Shown piece by piece: positions 1 through 10,187 of a stretch of DNA of 64,000 nt. The notes beneath the pieces are model-generated. The model saw nothing but the letters and a program-made list of their open reading frames with translations, searched no databases and was not told where the DNA came from. The stretch lies in NCBI GenBank assembly GCA_945874355.1, contig CAMCGB010000001.1, positions 62,001-126,000 of the forward strand. The letters are read 5' to 3'. How positions within the stretch are numbered: the first letter of the stretch is position 1; each line of letters opens with the position of its first letter. The position numbers and the translations under genes were made by a program. The stretch is from an uncultured Bacteroides sp. (GTDB taxonomy: Bacteria; Bacteroidota; Bacteroidia; Bacteroidales; UBA932).

Positions 1-57
1 GCCTTCATCCTGGTGGACGATAAGGGTAATGACTTCTTCAAGACCATAGGTCTGTGA
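1..57 (+). CDS. 3' end of an unidentified gene (partial)
   Basis: Only the last 18 codons are in the window, reading AFILVDDKGNDFFKTIGL and then TGA. That is too short to assign to a family. The TGA overlaps the GTG start of the next gene in a GTGA arrangement, which suggests that this gene and the AsmA-like gene are co-transcribed and translationally coupled. Confidence 0.6.
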   Translation, partial: AFILVDDKGNDFFKTIGL

Positions 58-3000
58 AAAGAAAGAAGCTTCTAAAGACATTACTTATAATAATAGGGCT
101 GTTTGCCGGGATACTTTGCCTTCTGCAGACAGCCCTTAATTCCCGTTATGCCAGTTCCCGCCTGAAGTCACTTGCTGCAGAATATGTAGAAGGAGGGGTG
201 GATTTTTCGCGTCTGCACTTTTCGCTTTTCCGCCGCTTCCCTGCGGTGAGCGTTGAGGTAAAGGATTTCAGCATAGGACTCGACAGGCCTGATACACTTG
301 CCCGCTTCAATTCCCTGAAGGCGAGTCTGAACCCGTTTTCGCTTCTGAGCGGCAGAATCAATGTCCCCGGTTTGGAGCTCAAAGGCCTGACGGGCAAGCT
401 GCACGCTTACCCTTCAGGAGAGTATGCCGATAATTGGAGCATTTTCCGTTTCCCTTCTGATACGGCTGATACACAGGAAGATACGCTCTTTTCCCTGCCC
501 CGTATCCGAGTTACCAAAGTCAAGATTGACTCTCTTTTCCTGTCTTACACCGCGCCGGGTGATACTTTGAGCTATGACCTTTCGTCTTTAAGTCTGACTG
601 CCCGCAGAAGCGGAAAGGGGAGAGTTGCTCTGAGTTCTCTCGGACGCTGGGATTCGTATCAGTACGGCAGCCTACTGCTGCCTGTTGACATTGAGGGTGG
701 TTTCACTCTCAAGTCTCTTCGGGACAGCCTCCTGCTGGACCTTGACTCTCTTCACTGCTCTCTTGCCTACCTTCCTTTCAGGCTGGACGGGCAGTGGGGT
801 CTGTCCGGGAGGGGCAACAGGTTCGATATGAATCTCAGTGTACCGTCCTGCCCCCTGGATTCGATGCTGCGCTCCTATGCCGACCACTTCAACTCTCTGA
901 CCGCGGATTTCCGCACGACTGCCTGCCTGCAGACAGAGCTGAGCGCAAAAGGCTGGCTTACAGACTCTTCTATTCCTGAGCTCGAGGCCTGTATCAGAAT
1001 CCCCGGCTCGCAGACCCGCTATCTCCCCCGCTCCCTGGATGTTGATCATGAGATTGACATTGACCTCAAGATGGACAGCTCAGGCGTGCTGGATGCTGAT
1101 GTGGCGGCTTTTTCGCTTTCGCTTGACGGGCTTGAGGCAAACCTTGAAGGCAGGGCCTTTGACCTCCTGGGTTCTGACCCGCGTTTCCGTCTCAGCTCAC
1201 GTCTGAGTTCTGACCTTTCGGCGCTGATAGAAACTTTCCCCGAGCTTTCGCCTGTCCGCAATTCGTCCGGAGTGCTGAATGCCAGCCTCAGGGCCGATAC
1301 CCGCAGCAGTGAGCTCAAGGACTTCCGTTTCCTCAATTCTACGATTGAAGGCTCGCTTCATTCGGACGGGCTGAATCTTTGTGTGGACTCAGACAGCCTC
1401 AAAGTGAATCTTTTCCGTCCCGATGTCATTGTGACTTCCAATCCGCAGGGATTCAGCATATGCTTTGCTTTCGACAGCCTGTATTTCACCAAGGGACACG
1501 CCCTTACGGCAAGAGCAAGGAAGATGGACAACGATGCTTCCCTGACTAAAGTCAAGCTGGATTCCGCCTATGCTCCGCAGCTTGCCGTCAGGAGCATAAG
1601 CGAGAGGCTGTTTCTGCGTTCAGGCTCTTACCGTTTCGGCCTCAGGGGGCTGGATGTCAGTGCCGAGGCCCTGCAGAAAGTCCGCAGGCAAAAACGGGCC
1701 CGCAGGATAGCGCCGGAACTGCTCAAAGAAAAGGATTTCGAAAAGGCAGATCTGGACATCTCGCTAGATTCTACTTTGGCTTCGACTCTGGATAAGTGGT
1801 CTCTTAAAGCCCACGCCGAGATCTCTTCGGGCTTTTTCGCCTCGCCCCGTCTGCCTTTGCGCTCCCGTCTGTCGGCCTTCCACGCCGATTTTATGCGCAA
1901 CACCCTGATTGTCGATACCCTGGCCGTTTCGTGCGGCACTTCAGACCTGGAGATGAAGGGTAGTGTCCGGGGGCTCAAAACCTCGCTTGTGCGTAAGGAC
2001 AGGCTCATAGGGGATATTGACCTGAAGTCCGACAGGCTGAATGTCAATGAGTTGCTTTCTGCCTGGATGCTCGGTCAGAAAGATGAAAACGAGGTCAGCG
2101 TCCAGGACGAAAATGACGAGAGCTTCGTCACTGACACTCTCTCCGACGCCAGTGTCACTGTAGAACACCTTCCCCTTATCGTCGTCCCCGGCAATCTGGA
2201 TATGAATGTCAGCCTCGCCATCAACCATATCGATTACGCCAATGTCGACATAGGTCCTCTGACTACTGGACTAAAGCTGAAAGACCGCACAGCCCAGCTG
2301 ACAAAAACTTCCATAAGCGCTCCTTTTGCCAAAGCAGGTCTGGACGCGTTTTATTCGACAAAGACCAAAAAGGATATCTCGGCAGGTGTGAACCTCTCGC
2401 TTGAGAATGTCACTGCCCGGGGCGTGAGCGCCGTCATCCCCCAGATAGACGAGCTTATGCCCGAGCTCAAGCACTTTGACGGCAGACTCTCATGCAGCCT
2501 TAGCGCCACCAGCCAGCTGGACACCAATATGAATGTCCTCATTCCCACGCTCGAAGGAGTGCTTCGTATAAAGGGAGATGATCTTGCAGTGCACCAGAGT
2601 GCCTCGATGGGCAAGCTCTGCGATATGCTGCTGTTCCGCCGCCGCGAGAGCATACCCATCGACTCTCTCAGGGCAGATGCCGTAATCCACGACAGCAAGC
2701 TGGAGATTTTCCCCTTCGAGCTGGGCACAGGCCGTCTCAAACTCGCGCTCAGGGGTACCCAGAATTTTGACAAGAGTATGTACTACCATCTGTCAGTTCT
2801 CCGCTCTCCTCTGCTTGTGCGCTTCGGGGTCAACATCTACGGCTCTCTTGACGATGTGCATTTCTCTCTCGGAAGGGCCAAGTACCGCGAAGGCCACCTG
2901 CCTGCCTTTACTCGTCAGCTTGACACCGTGCAGATCAATCTGGCCCGCTCTATATCGAACATTTTCCGCTCCAGCGTTGATGAAGTGATGCGCTACAATG

Positions 3001-3299
3001 CCGGTGCGGTTGGGAGGATAGACAGGACTTCGTCCTTCCACAAAAGCGAGCTTGACCGCGAGGACTCGCAGGACGACCAGGCCCGGGAGGAATACGCCCA
3101 GATGTACGACGCCCTGACATACGAGCGGGAACTGGAAGATCAGACCGAGCAGATTCTGAAGGAAGTTGACCTTACCCTGGAAGAGACTTTCCCCGATATG
3201 GAATCCCTGATGAAATCATACGAAGACCAGATTTACGACAAGAAGATGATCCGGCGTATGGAGAGGCAGAAGAAAAAGGACCAAAGAAAAAGCAAATAA
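54..3299 (+). CDS. AsmA-like outer-membrane biogenesis family protein
   Basis: 1,081 residues. A basic N-terminus (KRKKLLK) and a single hydrophobic segment at about residues 8-26 are followed by a very long beta-rich region with repeated LDLSL and GSL-type strands, which is the AsmA/DUF748 architecture. The last 130 residues or so are highly charged and end in a Lys/Arg tail. The family is inner-membrane anchored with a large periplasmic domain, and is linked to outer-membrane assembly or lipid transport between membranes. The GTG start was chosen because it overlaps the upstream stop and precedes the anchor directly. Assignment to the broad AsmA group rests on architecture and sequence feel, and the cargo is unknown. 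Confidence 0.8.
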   Translation: MKRKKLLKTLLIIIGLFAGILCLLQTALNSRYASSRLKSLAAEYVEGGVDFSRLHFSLFRRFPAVSVEVKDFSIGLDRPDTLARFNSLKASLNPFSLLSGRINVPGLELKGLTGKLHAYPSGEYADNWSIFRFPSDTADTQEDTLFSLPRIRVTKVKIDSLFLSYTAPGDTLSYDLSSLSLTARRSGKGRVALSSLGRWDSYQYGSLLLPVDIEGGFTLKSLRDSLLLDLDSLHCSLAYLPFRLDGQWGLSGRGNRFDMNLSVPSCPLDSMLRSYADHFNSLTADFRTTACLQTELSAKGWLTDSSIPELEACIRIPGSQTRYLPRSLDVDHEIDIDLKMDSSGVLDADVAAFSLSLDGLEANLEGRAFDLLGSDPRFRLSSRLSSDLSALIETFPELSPVRNSSGVLNASLRADTRSSELKDFRFLNSTIEGSLHSDGLNLCVDSDSLKVNLFRPDVIVTSNPQGFSICFAFDSLYFTKGHALTARARKMDNDASLTKVKLDSAYAPQLAVRSISERLFLRSGSYRFGLRGLDVSAEALQKVRRQKRARRIAPELLKEKDFEKADLDISLDSTLASTLDKWSLKAHAEISSGFFASPRLPLRSRLSAFHADFMRNTLIVDTLAVSCGTSDLEMKGSVRGLKTSLVRKDRLIGDIDLKSDRLNVNELLSAWMLGQKDENEVSVQDENDESFVTDTLSDASVTVEHLPLIVVPGNLDMNVSLAINHIDYANVDIGPLTTGLKLKDRTAQLTKTSISAPFAKAGLDAFYSTKTKKDISAGVNLSLENVTARGVSAVIPQIDELMPELKHFDGRLSCSLSATSQLDTNMNVLIPTLEGVLRIKGDDLAVHQSASMGKLCDMLLFRRRESIPIDSLRADAVIHDSKLEIFPFELGTGRLKLALRGTQNFDKSMYYHLSVLRSPLLVRFGVNIYGSLDDVHFSLGRAKYREGHLPAFTRQLDTVQINLARSISNIFRSSVDEVMRYNAGAVGRIDRTSSFHKSELDREDSQDDQAREEYAQMYDALTYERELEDQTEQILKEVDLTLEETFPDMESLMKSYEDQIYDKKMIRRMERQKKKDQRKSK

Positions 3300-3455
3300 C
3301 AGCAAATGAGCTAAAGAAAGCCCTGCGCCAGCGGGACTATAAAGGAATCCTCGAGTTTGCGCAGTATGTTTCCCCTTCAGGGTGCTTGAGAGCATTCCGA
3401 CAGACACTTGGGATGTAAAAATGGATAAACTGTATTACTGAAAGAGCATTTTTGT

Positions 3456-3463
3456 TATATTTG
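3456..3463 (+). promoter_or_regulatory. -7 promoter element (TATATTTG) for the arabinose operon
   Basis: This is an exact match to the Bacteroidota -7 consensus TAnnTTTG, and it ends 19 bases before the ATG of the epimerase gene. A clear -33 TTTG is not seen at the usual spacing. The start of transcription would fall near 3468, giving a leader of about 15 bases. Confidence 0.55.
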
Positions 3464-3482
3464 CCTTCAAACAAACCGCATA

Positions 3483-4586
3483 ATGAAACCATTAAACCTG
3501 TTTTTTACGGCCTTGTGCCTTGTGGCCCTTGGCTCCTGCGCGCCGAAAAGCGCCCAAGAAAATTTCTATACCCTGAAGAACGAAGCGGGTATGCAAGTCA
3601 CCATCACTCCCTTTGGAGGGAGAATCAGTTCTATCCTCGTTCCCGACAGGAACGCAAAGCTGATAGATGTAGTTCTGGGCTTTGAAAAGATGGAGGATTA
3701 TTATCCCGGGAACAATCAGACCGACTTCGGTGCCAGCATAGGCAGGTACGCCAACCGTATCGCCCAGGGCCGTTTCACCCTTGACGGAGTGGAGTACGAC
3801 CTGCCGAAGAACAATTTCGGACATTGCCTTCACGGAGGTCCGAGCGGCTGGCAGTATCAGCTCTACGAAGTGGTCGAGGCCGACTCCCGACATCTCAAAC
3901 TGAAGATAGTTTCGCCCGACGGCGACAACGGCTTCCCCGGAGAGGTGACTGCCTATACAACCTATACCCTGACCGAAGGCAATGCTATCGAAATCTCTTA
4001 CGAGGCTGTGACTACCGCTCCCACCGTCATCAATATGACCAACCATTCGTATTTCAACTTGAGCGGCGACCCGGCGCATCACAGCGTCTGCGATGACCTT
4101 CTTTATGTGAACGCCTCCGCTTTCACTCCTGTCGACAGCACCTATATGACTACCGGAGAAATCCGTCCGGTGGAGTCCACTCCTTTTGATTTCCGCGAGC
4201 CCAGGCTCATTGGCGAGAGAATCGGTGCCGACGACACTCAGATACGCAACGGCAACGGATACGACCACAACTGGGTGCTTGATACCAAAGGAGATATGAC
4301 AGAGATAGCAGTAAGCCTGGTATGCCCCGAGAGCGGAGTGAAGCTGGACGTTTATACCGACGAGCCCGGCATCCAGATTTACAGCGGCAACTTCCTCGAC
4401 GGCAGCATCACCGGCAAGGGCGGCGTGAAGTACTCCCAGAGGAGCGGCATATGCTTTGAAACACAGAAATATCCGGATACCCCCAACAAACCCCAGTGGC
4501 CTTCTGCAGTTCTAAGGCCGGGAGAGACGTACCGCAGCCACTGCACCTTCGCTTTCTCCACTGTAGCTGAAAGTAAAACCGAATAA
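3483..4586 (+). CDS. galM: Aldose 1-epimerase (mutarotase), lipoprotein
   Basis: 367 residues. It interconverts alpha and beta anomers of aldoses. The N-terminus MKPLNLFFTALCLVALGSC is a lipoprotein signal peptide with the acylated Cys at residue 19, so the enzyme probably acts in the periplasm or at a membrane face. GalM landmarks are present: a GHCLHGG segment near residue 118, TNHSYFNLSG with the catalytic-region His near residue 187, and CFETQKYPDTPN with the catalytic-base Glu near residue 325. It is the first gene of the arabinose operon and lies 11 bases upstream of the symporter, so its likely job is to present the correct sugar anomer for uptake. Confidence 0.92.
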   Translation: MKPLNLFFTALCLVALGSCAPKSAQENFYTLKNEAGMQVTITPFGGRISSILVPDRNAKLIDVVLGFEKMEDYYPGNNQTDFGASIGRYANRIAQGRFTLDGVEYDLPKNNFGHCLHGGPSGWQYQLYEVVEADSRHLKLKIVSPDGDNGFPGEVTAYTTYTLTEGNAIEISYEAVTTAPTVINMTNHSYFNLSGDPAHHSVCDDLLYVNASAFTPVDSTYMTTGEIRPVESTPFDFREPRLIGERIGADDTQIRNGNGYDHNWVLDTKGDMTEIAVSLVCPESGVKLDVYTDEPGIQIYSGNFLDGSITGKGGVKYSQRSGICFETQKYPDTPNKPQWPSAVLRPGETYRSHCTFAFSTVAESKTE

Positions 4587-4597
4587 TACTGTATCTA

Positions 4598-6319
4598 ATG
4601 ATCAACTCTCTTCCCCTTCAGGCCGCTGACCTGAACCGTATCAGTCTCGCATCCTGGGACTGGATGGTCATAGGCCTTTTCTTCCTCGCAATGATTTGGA
4701 TTGTGTGGGATGTATCAAGAAAGAAAAAAGAAACCTCGGGAGACTATTTCCTAAGCGGCAGAAGTGCCACCTGGCTCGCCATAGGCGCTTCAATCTTCGC
4801 TTCCAACATAGGCTCTGAGCACCTCATCGGACTTGCCGGTGCCGGTGCCACTTCCGGTATGGCCCAGGCCCACTGGGAGATTCAGGGCTGGATGATTCTT
4901 ATTCTCGGCTGGGTCTTCGTGCCTTTCTATGAGCGCAGTATGGTGTACACTATGCCCGAGTTCCTGGAGAAGCGCTACAACAAGCAGAGCCGCAGCATCC
5001 TTACCTACCTCTCGCTTGCCAGCTACGTGCTTACCAAGGTCAGCGTGACAGTTATGGCAGGCGGTCTTGCTCTCCAGACCCTTCTGGGCATCAATTTCTG
5101 GGTTGCCGCCATTGCCCTGGTAGTCATCACCGCTATCTATACAGTCATCGGCGGTATGGAAAGTGTGCTCAAGACATCTGTCCTCCAGACCCCCATCCTT
5201 CTGCTTGGCTCGCTTGTAATCCTCTATCTCGGACTCAAGGAGCTCGGCGGCTGGGGCGTGATGATGGATACCTGTTCGGCCCAGAGCGTAAACGAATACG
5301 GCGACACGATGACCACCCTTATGAGGGACTCGCACGACAAGGCCTTCCCCTGGTACGGAGCCCTTTTCGGCTCGGCCATCATAGGCTTCTGGTACTGGTG
5401 TACTGACCAGTTCATAGTCCAGAGAGTCCTCTCCGGCAAGGACCAGAAGCAGGCCAGGCGCGGAACCATATTCGGAGCCTACCTCAAGCTCCTCCCCGTG
5501 TTCCTCTTCCTCATCCCCGGAATGATCGCTTTCGCTCTTACCAAGAAGCCCGACTCCGTGATAGGGCAGCAGCTTAGCGCCGCCCTTCTCCCCGATGCCA
5601 GCGGAGCTTTGCAAAATCCCGACCTTGCCTTCCCTATGCTTGTGAACACTCTCCTTCCCGTGGGACTTAAGGGAGTAGTGATCTGCGGCATCCTGGCAGC
5701 CCTTATGAGTTCTCTTGCCTCCCTATACAACTCATCCGCAATGCTCTATACCATAGACATCTACAAGCGCAAGCATCCGGACGTGAGCGAGCAGAAACTC
5801 GTGAGCATAGGAAGGATTGCCACAATCGTAGTGGTGGTTCTGGGTGTGCTTTGGATTTTTGTCATCCAGGCTATGGGCAAGAGCCTGTACGATTATATAC
5901 AGAGCATCCAGAGTCTGCTGGCACCTGCCATCGCGTCCGTCTTCCTGCTGGGCGTCGCCTGGAAGAAGACCACTCCGAAGGCCGGCATGTGGACTTTGAT
6001 TGTCGGCCTCGTGCTCGGATTCACCCGTCTTATAGTGATGATTCTCGATCCTCAGGGCGACAATCTGTTCTGCTATCTGTTCAACGAGATGAACGTATAT
6101 GCCTTCTGCGTTTGGATGTTCCTCTTCTGCATAGTGCTCGCGATTGTCATCAGCCTGTTCACCAAGAAGCCGGAACAGGCTCAGATCCAGGGCCTTGTAA
6201 TGGGTACAGCGACGCCTGAGCAAAAGGCCGAGACCAGGGCCTCGTGGTCAAAGTGGGATATCATCAATTCCTGCATCATTCTTGCTATCACTGTAGCATT
6301 CTACATTTATTTCTGGTAA
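4598..6319 (+). CDS. Sodium/solute symporter (SSS family), probable arabinose transporter
   Basis: 573 residues with about 13-14 hydrophobic helices. It has SSS hallmarks: a first helix with GASIFASNIGSEHLIGLAG (Na+ and sugar site region), the YTMPEFLEKRYN segment after helix 2, and the WYWCTDQFIVQRVLSGKD loop typical of SGLT-type sugar carriers. It is an inner-membrane Na+-coupled uptake system. It sits between galM and araD with gaps of 11 and 15 bases, so L-arabinose is the inferred substrate. Related carriers also move galactose or glucose, and sequence alone does not decide this. Confidence 0.9.
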   Translation: MINSLPLQAADLNRISLASWDWMVIGLFFLAMIWIVWDVSRKKKETSGDYFLSGRSATWLAIGASIFASNIGSEHLIGLAGAGATSGMAQAHWEIQGWMILILGWVFVPFYERSMVYTMPEFLEKRYNKQSRSILTYLSLASYVLTKVSVTVMAGGLALQTLLGINFWVAAIALVVITAIYTVIGGMESVLKTSVLQTPILLLGSLVILYLGLKELGGWGVMMDTCSAQSVNEYGDTMTTLMRDSHDKAFPWYGALFGSAIIGFWYWCTDQFIVQRVLSGKDQKQARRGTIFGAYLKLLPVFLFLIPGMIAFALTKKPDSVIGQQLSAALLPDASGALQNPDLAFPMLVNTLLPVGLKGVVICGILAALMSSLASLYNSSAMLYTIDIYKRKHPDVSEQKLVSIGRIATIVVVVLGVLWIFVIQAMGKSLYDYIQSIQSLLAPAIASVFLLGVAWKKTTPKAGMWTLIVGLVLGFTRLIVMILDPQGDNLFCYLFNEMNVYAFCVWMFLFCIVLAIVISLFTKKPEQAQIQGLVMGTATPEQKAETRASWSKWDIINSCIILAITVAFYIYFW

Positions 6320-6334
6320 TAGATTGTTTGAGTT

Positions 6335-7030
6335 ATGCTTGAAGAACTTAAAGAAAAAGTCTGCCGGGCCAATCTGGACCTTGTCCGTCACGGCCTTGTC
6401 ATATTTACCTGGGGCAATGTCTCGGCTATCGACCGTCAGAGCGGCCTTGTGGTCATAAAGCCCTCGGGAGTGTCGTACGACAATATGAAGCCTTCCGATA
6501 TGGTGGTTGTGGACCTGGACGGAAAGGTTGTGGAAGGGGACCTGAACCCTTCTTCCGATACCCCGACCCATCTGGTTCTCTACAAAGCCTTCCCTGAGAT
6601 TGGGGGAGTGGTCCATACCCATTCCACCTATGCTACAGCCTGGGCCCAGGCGGGGATTGACCTTCCCAACATCGGCACCACCCACGCCGATTATTTCCAC
6701 GATGCAGTACCCTGCACTGCGGATATGAGCCGCCCTCAGGTGGAAGGGGAGTACGAACTCGAGACTGGCAATGTCATAGTGGAGCGCTTCAAAGGCCTGA
6801 ATCCCGTGCACACCCCGGGAGTGCTGGTGAAGAACCACGGCCCCTTTACCTGGGGAAAGGACGCCTTCGAGGCCGTTCACAATGCGGTGGTGCTTGAGCA
6901 GGTGGCCAAGATGGCTTTCATCTCCTTCAGCGTCAATCCTTCGCTCACGATGAACCCCCTTCTTGTGGAAAAGCATTTCAGCCGCAAGCACGGGCCCAAT
7001 GCCTATTACGGACAGAAAAAGAAACAGTAA
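6335..7030 (+). CDS. araD: L-ribulose-5-phosphate 4-epimerase
   Basis: 231 residues, the usual family length. It converts L-ribulose 5-phosphate to D-xylulose 5-phosphate, the last step before the pentose phosphate pathway. It belongs to the class II aldolase/AraD fold. Visible are the GNVSAID substrate-loop motif near residue 27, the zinc-binding [12 protein letters not shown] near residue 94, TTHADYF, and KNHGPFTWG near residue 166, which supplies the last zinc His. A fuculose-phosphate aldolase is the main alternative, but the araA and kinase neighbours make the epimerase much more likely. Confidence 0.95.
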   Translation: MLEELKEKVCRANLDLVRHGLVIFTWGNVSAIDRQSGLVVIKPSGVSYDNMKPSDMVVVDLDGKVVEGDLNPSSDTPTHLVLYKAFPEIGGVVHTHSTYATAWAQAGIDLPNIGTTHADYFHDAVPCTADMSRPQVEGEYELETGNVIVERFKGLNPVHTPGVLVKNHGPFTWGKDAFEAVHNAVVLEQVAKMAFISFSVNPSLTMNPLLVEKHFSRKHGPNAYYGQKKKQ

Positions 7031-7043
7031 AATATAAACAGTT

Positions 7044-8585
7044 ATGATAAAAGCATTTGAAAATCTTGAAGTTTGGTTTGTCACCGGAGCACAGCTCCTG
7101 TATGGTGGCGACGCAGTAGTCCAGGTGGACGGACATTCCCAGAAGATGGTGGACGGGATGAACGCTTCGGGCCTGCTTCCTGTAAAGATAGTATATAAAG
7201 GTACGGCCAACTCTTCTGCCGAGGTTTCCGACGTGATGGGAAGAGCCGAAGCTGACAGCAGGTGCATCGGAGTCATCACCTGGATGCATACTTTCTCTCC
7301 TGCCAAGATGTGGATTCACGGAATGCAGAAACTGCGCAAGCCTCTGCTTCACCTGCATACCCAGTACAATGAGCAGATTCCCTGGGAGGAGATCGATATG
7401 GATTTCATGAATCTCAACCAGAGCGCACACGGCGACCGCGAGTTCGGCCACATTCTCTCGCGCATGAGAAAGAACCACAAGACCGTTGTAGGTTACTGGA
7501 AGGACCCCAAGACTCTCGGACATATTGCCGTGTGGGAGAGGGTGGCTGCCGCCTGGGCCGACGCCCAGGATTGCCGCATCATCCGTTTCGGCGACCAGAT
7601 GAACAACGTTGCAGTGACAGACGGCGACAAGGTTGAGGCCGAGCTCAGACTTGGCTATCACGTCGATTATATGGCATTCAGCGATGTGATTCCCTTCTTT
7701 GAGGCCGTCAAGGATGCCGACGTGGACGCACTTGTGGCCGAATATTTCTCTCTTTACGAGCACAAGAGTGAGCTTGAGGACCGCAGCAGCGTGGAATACA
7801 GGAAGATATGGAACTCTGCCAAGGCTGAGCTCACTTTGCGCGCAGTCCTGAAGGCAACCGGCGCAAAGGCCTTCACCACCAACTTCGACGACCTCGGAGA
7901 TGCCGATGTGGAGAAGACCGGCCGCGGATTCGACCAGATTCCCGGACTTGCCTCCCAGCGTCTGATGGCCGAGGGCTACGGCTTCGGCGCAGAAGGAGAC
8001 TGGAAGACCGCCGCTCTCTACCGCACCGTCTGGTATATGACCCAGGGACTTGAGAATGGCTGTTCTTTCCTTGAGGACTACACTTTGAACTTCGACGGGC
8101 AGAACTCTTCCATCCTCCAGGCACATATGCTTGAGGTCTGCCCTCTGATTGCCGCTGCAAAGCCCAGGCTTGAAGTACATCATCTGGGCATAGGCATACG
8201 CAAGACCCCTACTGCACGTCTGGTGTTCACCAGTAAGGTGGGCCGCGGTATGGCCGCCACCATAGTGGATATGGGCAACCGCTTCCGTCTGATTGCCGCC
8301 GATGTGGAGTGCATAGAACCCCGTGAGCTGCCCAAGCTTCCCGTGGCTTCCGCCCTGTGGATTCCCAAGCCCGATTTCGAGATCGGCGCCGGCGCCTGGA
8401 TTCTTGCCGGAGGCACTCACCACTCCGCCTTCTCTTATGACATAACTCCCGAGTATTGGGAAGATTATGCTGAGATTGCCGATATCGAGATGCTTCATAT
8501 CAGCGATTCCACCACCATCGAGTCCTTCAAGAAGGACCTCAGGGTGAACGAAGTTTACTATATGCTCAACAAAGCTCTTAAATAG
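7044..8585 (+). CDS. araA: L-arabinose isomerase
   Basis: 513 residues, close to the 500-residue family norm. It converts L-arabinose to L-ribulose in the cytoplasm using a divalent metal. Recognisable family segments include EVWFVTGAQLLYG at the N-terminus, ITWMHTFSPAKMWI near residue 78, LHTQYNEQIPW, MNLNQSAHGDREF near residue 129, and VEYRKIWNSAKAEL. It lies 13 bases after araD and 1 base before the kinase gene, within one transcription unit. Confidence 0.97.
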   Translation: MIKAFENLEVWFVTGAQLLYGGDAVVQVDGHSQKMVDGMNASGLLPVKIVYKGTANSSAEVSDVMGRAEADSRCIGVITWMHTFSPAKMWIHGMQKLRKPLLHLHTQYNEQIPWEEIDMDFMNLNQSAHGDREFGHILSRMRKNHKTVVGYWKDPKTLGHIAVWERVAAAWADAQDCRIIRFGDQMNNVAVTDGDKVEAELRLGYHVDYMAFSDVIPFFEAVKDADVDALVAEYFSLYEHKSELEDRSSVEYRKIWNSAKAELTLRAVLKATGAKAFTTNFDDLGDADVEKTGRGFDQIPGLASQRLMAEGYGFGAEGDWKTAALYRTVWYMTQGLENGCSFLEDYTLNFDGQNSSILQAHMLEVCPLIAAAKPRLEVHHLGIGIRKTPTARLVFTSKVGRGMAATIVDMGNRFRLIAADVECIEPRELPKLPVASALWIPKPDFEIGAGAWILAGGTHHSAFSYDITPEYWEDYAEIADIEMLHISDSTTIESFKKDLRVNEVYYMLNKALK

Positions 8586-8586
8586 T

Positions 8587-10179
8587 ATGTCCGGGAAGCA
8601 AACCATAACTTCAGGCCTCGCTTCGCTCGGTATCGAGTTCGGCTCTACCCGCATAAAGGCAGTGCTAGTCGACAGGAAATGCAATCCCATCGCGCTGGGG
8701 ACTTATGAGTGGGAGAACAAGCTCGAGAACGGACTGTGGACCTATTCCGAAGAGGACATCAAAACGGGACTGAGAGAGTGCTACGGGAGCTTGAGGGAAG
8801 ATGTCTTCGAGCGCTATGGAGTTGAAATAGAGACTCTTGCATCTATAGGTATAAGCGCTATGATGCATGGCTATCTTGCCTTTGACAAGGACGGAAAGCT
8901 GCTTGTCCCCTTCAGGACCTGGCGCAATACCAACACCGCCGAGGCCGCTTCGAAGCTCTCCGCCCTGTTTGACTTCAACATCCCTCTCCGCTGGAGCATT
9001 TCGCACCTGTATCAGGCTATACTCAATAAGGAGGAGCACGTCAGCAGTATCGCCTCCATCAATACCCTTGCAGGTTTTGTGCACACGCTCCTGACATCTG
9101 AAAAGGTGCTGGGAGTAGGTGATGCATCGGGTATGCTCCCTGTAGAAGGACTGAGTTACCGCTCTGATATGATAGAGAAGTTCTCCTCTCTGGATGAGGT
9201 TAAGGGCCGTTTCGACTGGAGCCTCGAAGAGATACTTCCCCGCATCCTTTCTGCCGGTTCCCCTGCGGGAAGGCTCACCGAAGAAGGTGCCGCACTGCTT
9301 GACGACAGCGGAAAGTTGCGCCCCGGCGTTCCCTTCTGCCCTCCTGAAGGAGATGCGGGCACCGGTATGGTTGCGACCAATGCTGTAAGGGTCCGCACGG
9401 GCAATGTATCGGCCGGAACTTCTTCCTTCTCGATGATAGTCCTCGAAAAGCCTTTGTCCCGCCCCTATGAGATGATTGATATGGTCACTACTCCTGACGG
9501 AGCTCCGGTGGCAATGGTGCACTGCAATAACTGCACTTCCGAGCTTAACGCCTGGGTGGGGCTTTTCAGGGAGTTTGCTTCGCTCTACACGGACAAAGAG
9601 GCGGACGTGAACCGCATCTATTCCCTGCTATACAACAACTCCATCGAAAAAGGCGATGCTGACTGCGGAGGGCTGGTGTCGTACAACTACCTCTCGGGCG
9701 AGCCTGTGACAGGATTCGCCCAGGGAAGGCCCCTGTTTGTCAAGTCTGCTACGGACAGTTTCAGCCTGGCCAATTTCTTCCGCTGCCAGCTGTATGCTTC
9801 GGTCGCTGTGCTCAAGTACGGCAACGACATACTCTTCGGAGCTGAAGGCGTGAAAGTGGACAGGATTACTGCCCACGGAGGGCTCTTCAAAACCAGGGGT
9901 GTAGGCCAGAGGGTGCTCTCTGCCGCGATGTCGTCGCCCATTTCAGTGATGGAGACCGCATCCGAGGGCGGTGCGTGGGGTATTGCCGTGCTTGCCGCCT
10001 ATATGCTTGACGGCCAGGGCCTGAGCCTTGCCGACTACCTGGACTCCAAGGTCTTTGCGGACGCCAAAGTCGAGACCCTTTGCGCCAGCGGGGAGGAAAT
10101 CCGGGGCTTCGAAGAGTATATGCGCAACTACAATGCCTGCCTTGCAGTCGAAAGGGCGGCTGTAGAAAACAAAGCATAG
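8587..10179 (+). CDS. FGGY-family carbohydrate kinase, probable L-ribulokinase
   Basis: 530 residues. It has the sugar-kinase ATPase fold, with a phosphate-1 motif GIEFGSTRIKAVLVD near residues 15-29, an ATP-binding segment GNVSAGTSSFSMIVLE near residue 277, and an adenosine-binding GG motif in TAHGGLFKTRGVG near residue 428. As the only kinase in an operon with araA and araD, it should phosphorylate L-ribulose. It is FGGY-like and may be closer to the xylulokinase branch than to E. coli AraB, which I recall is usual for Bacteroidales arabinose kinases, so I give no symbol. Confidence 0.88.
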   Translation: MSGKQTITSGLASLGIEFGSTRIKAVLVDRKCNPIALGTYEWENKLENGLWTYSEEDIKTGLRECYGSLREDVFERYGVEIETLASIGISAMMHGYLAFDKDGKLLVPFRTWRNTNTAEAASKLSALFDFNIPLRWSISHLYQAILNKEEHVSSIASINTLAGFVHTLLTSEKVLGVGDASGMLPVEGLSYRSDMIEKFSSLDEVKGRFDWSLEEILPRILSAGSPAGRLTEEGAALLDDSGKLRPGVPFCPPEGDAGTGMVATNAVRVRTGNVSAGTSSFSMIVLEKPLSRPYEMIDMVTTPDGAPVAMVHCNNCTSELNAWVGLFREFASLYTDKEADVNRIYSLLYNNSIEKGDADCGGLVSYNYLSGEPVTGFAQGRPLFVKSATDSFSLANFFRCQLYASVAVLKYGNDILFGAEGVKVDRITAHGGLFKTRGVGQRVLSAAMSSPISVMETASEGGAWGIAVLAAYMLDGQGLSLADYLDSKVFADAKVETLCASGEEIRGFEEYMRNYNACLAVERAAVENKA

Positions 10180-10187
10180 ATGCTGCT

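Noticed and set aside
672..1049. Long antisense reading frames within the AsmA-like gene and elsewhere
   Set aside because: They are unrelated to known proteins, have mirrored composition and overlap clear genes, so they are shadows.
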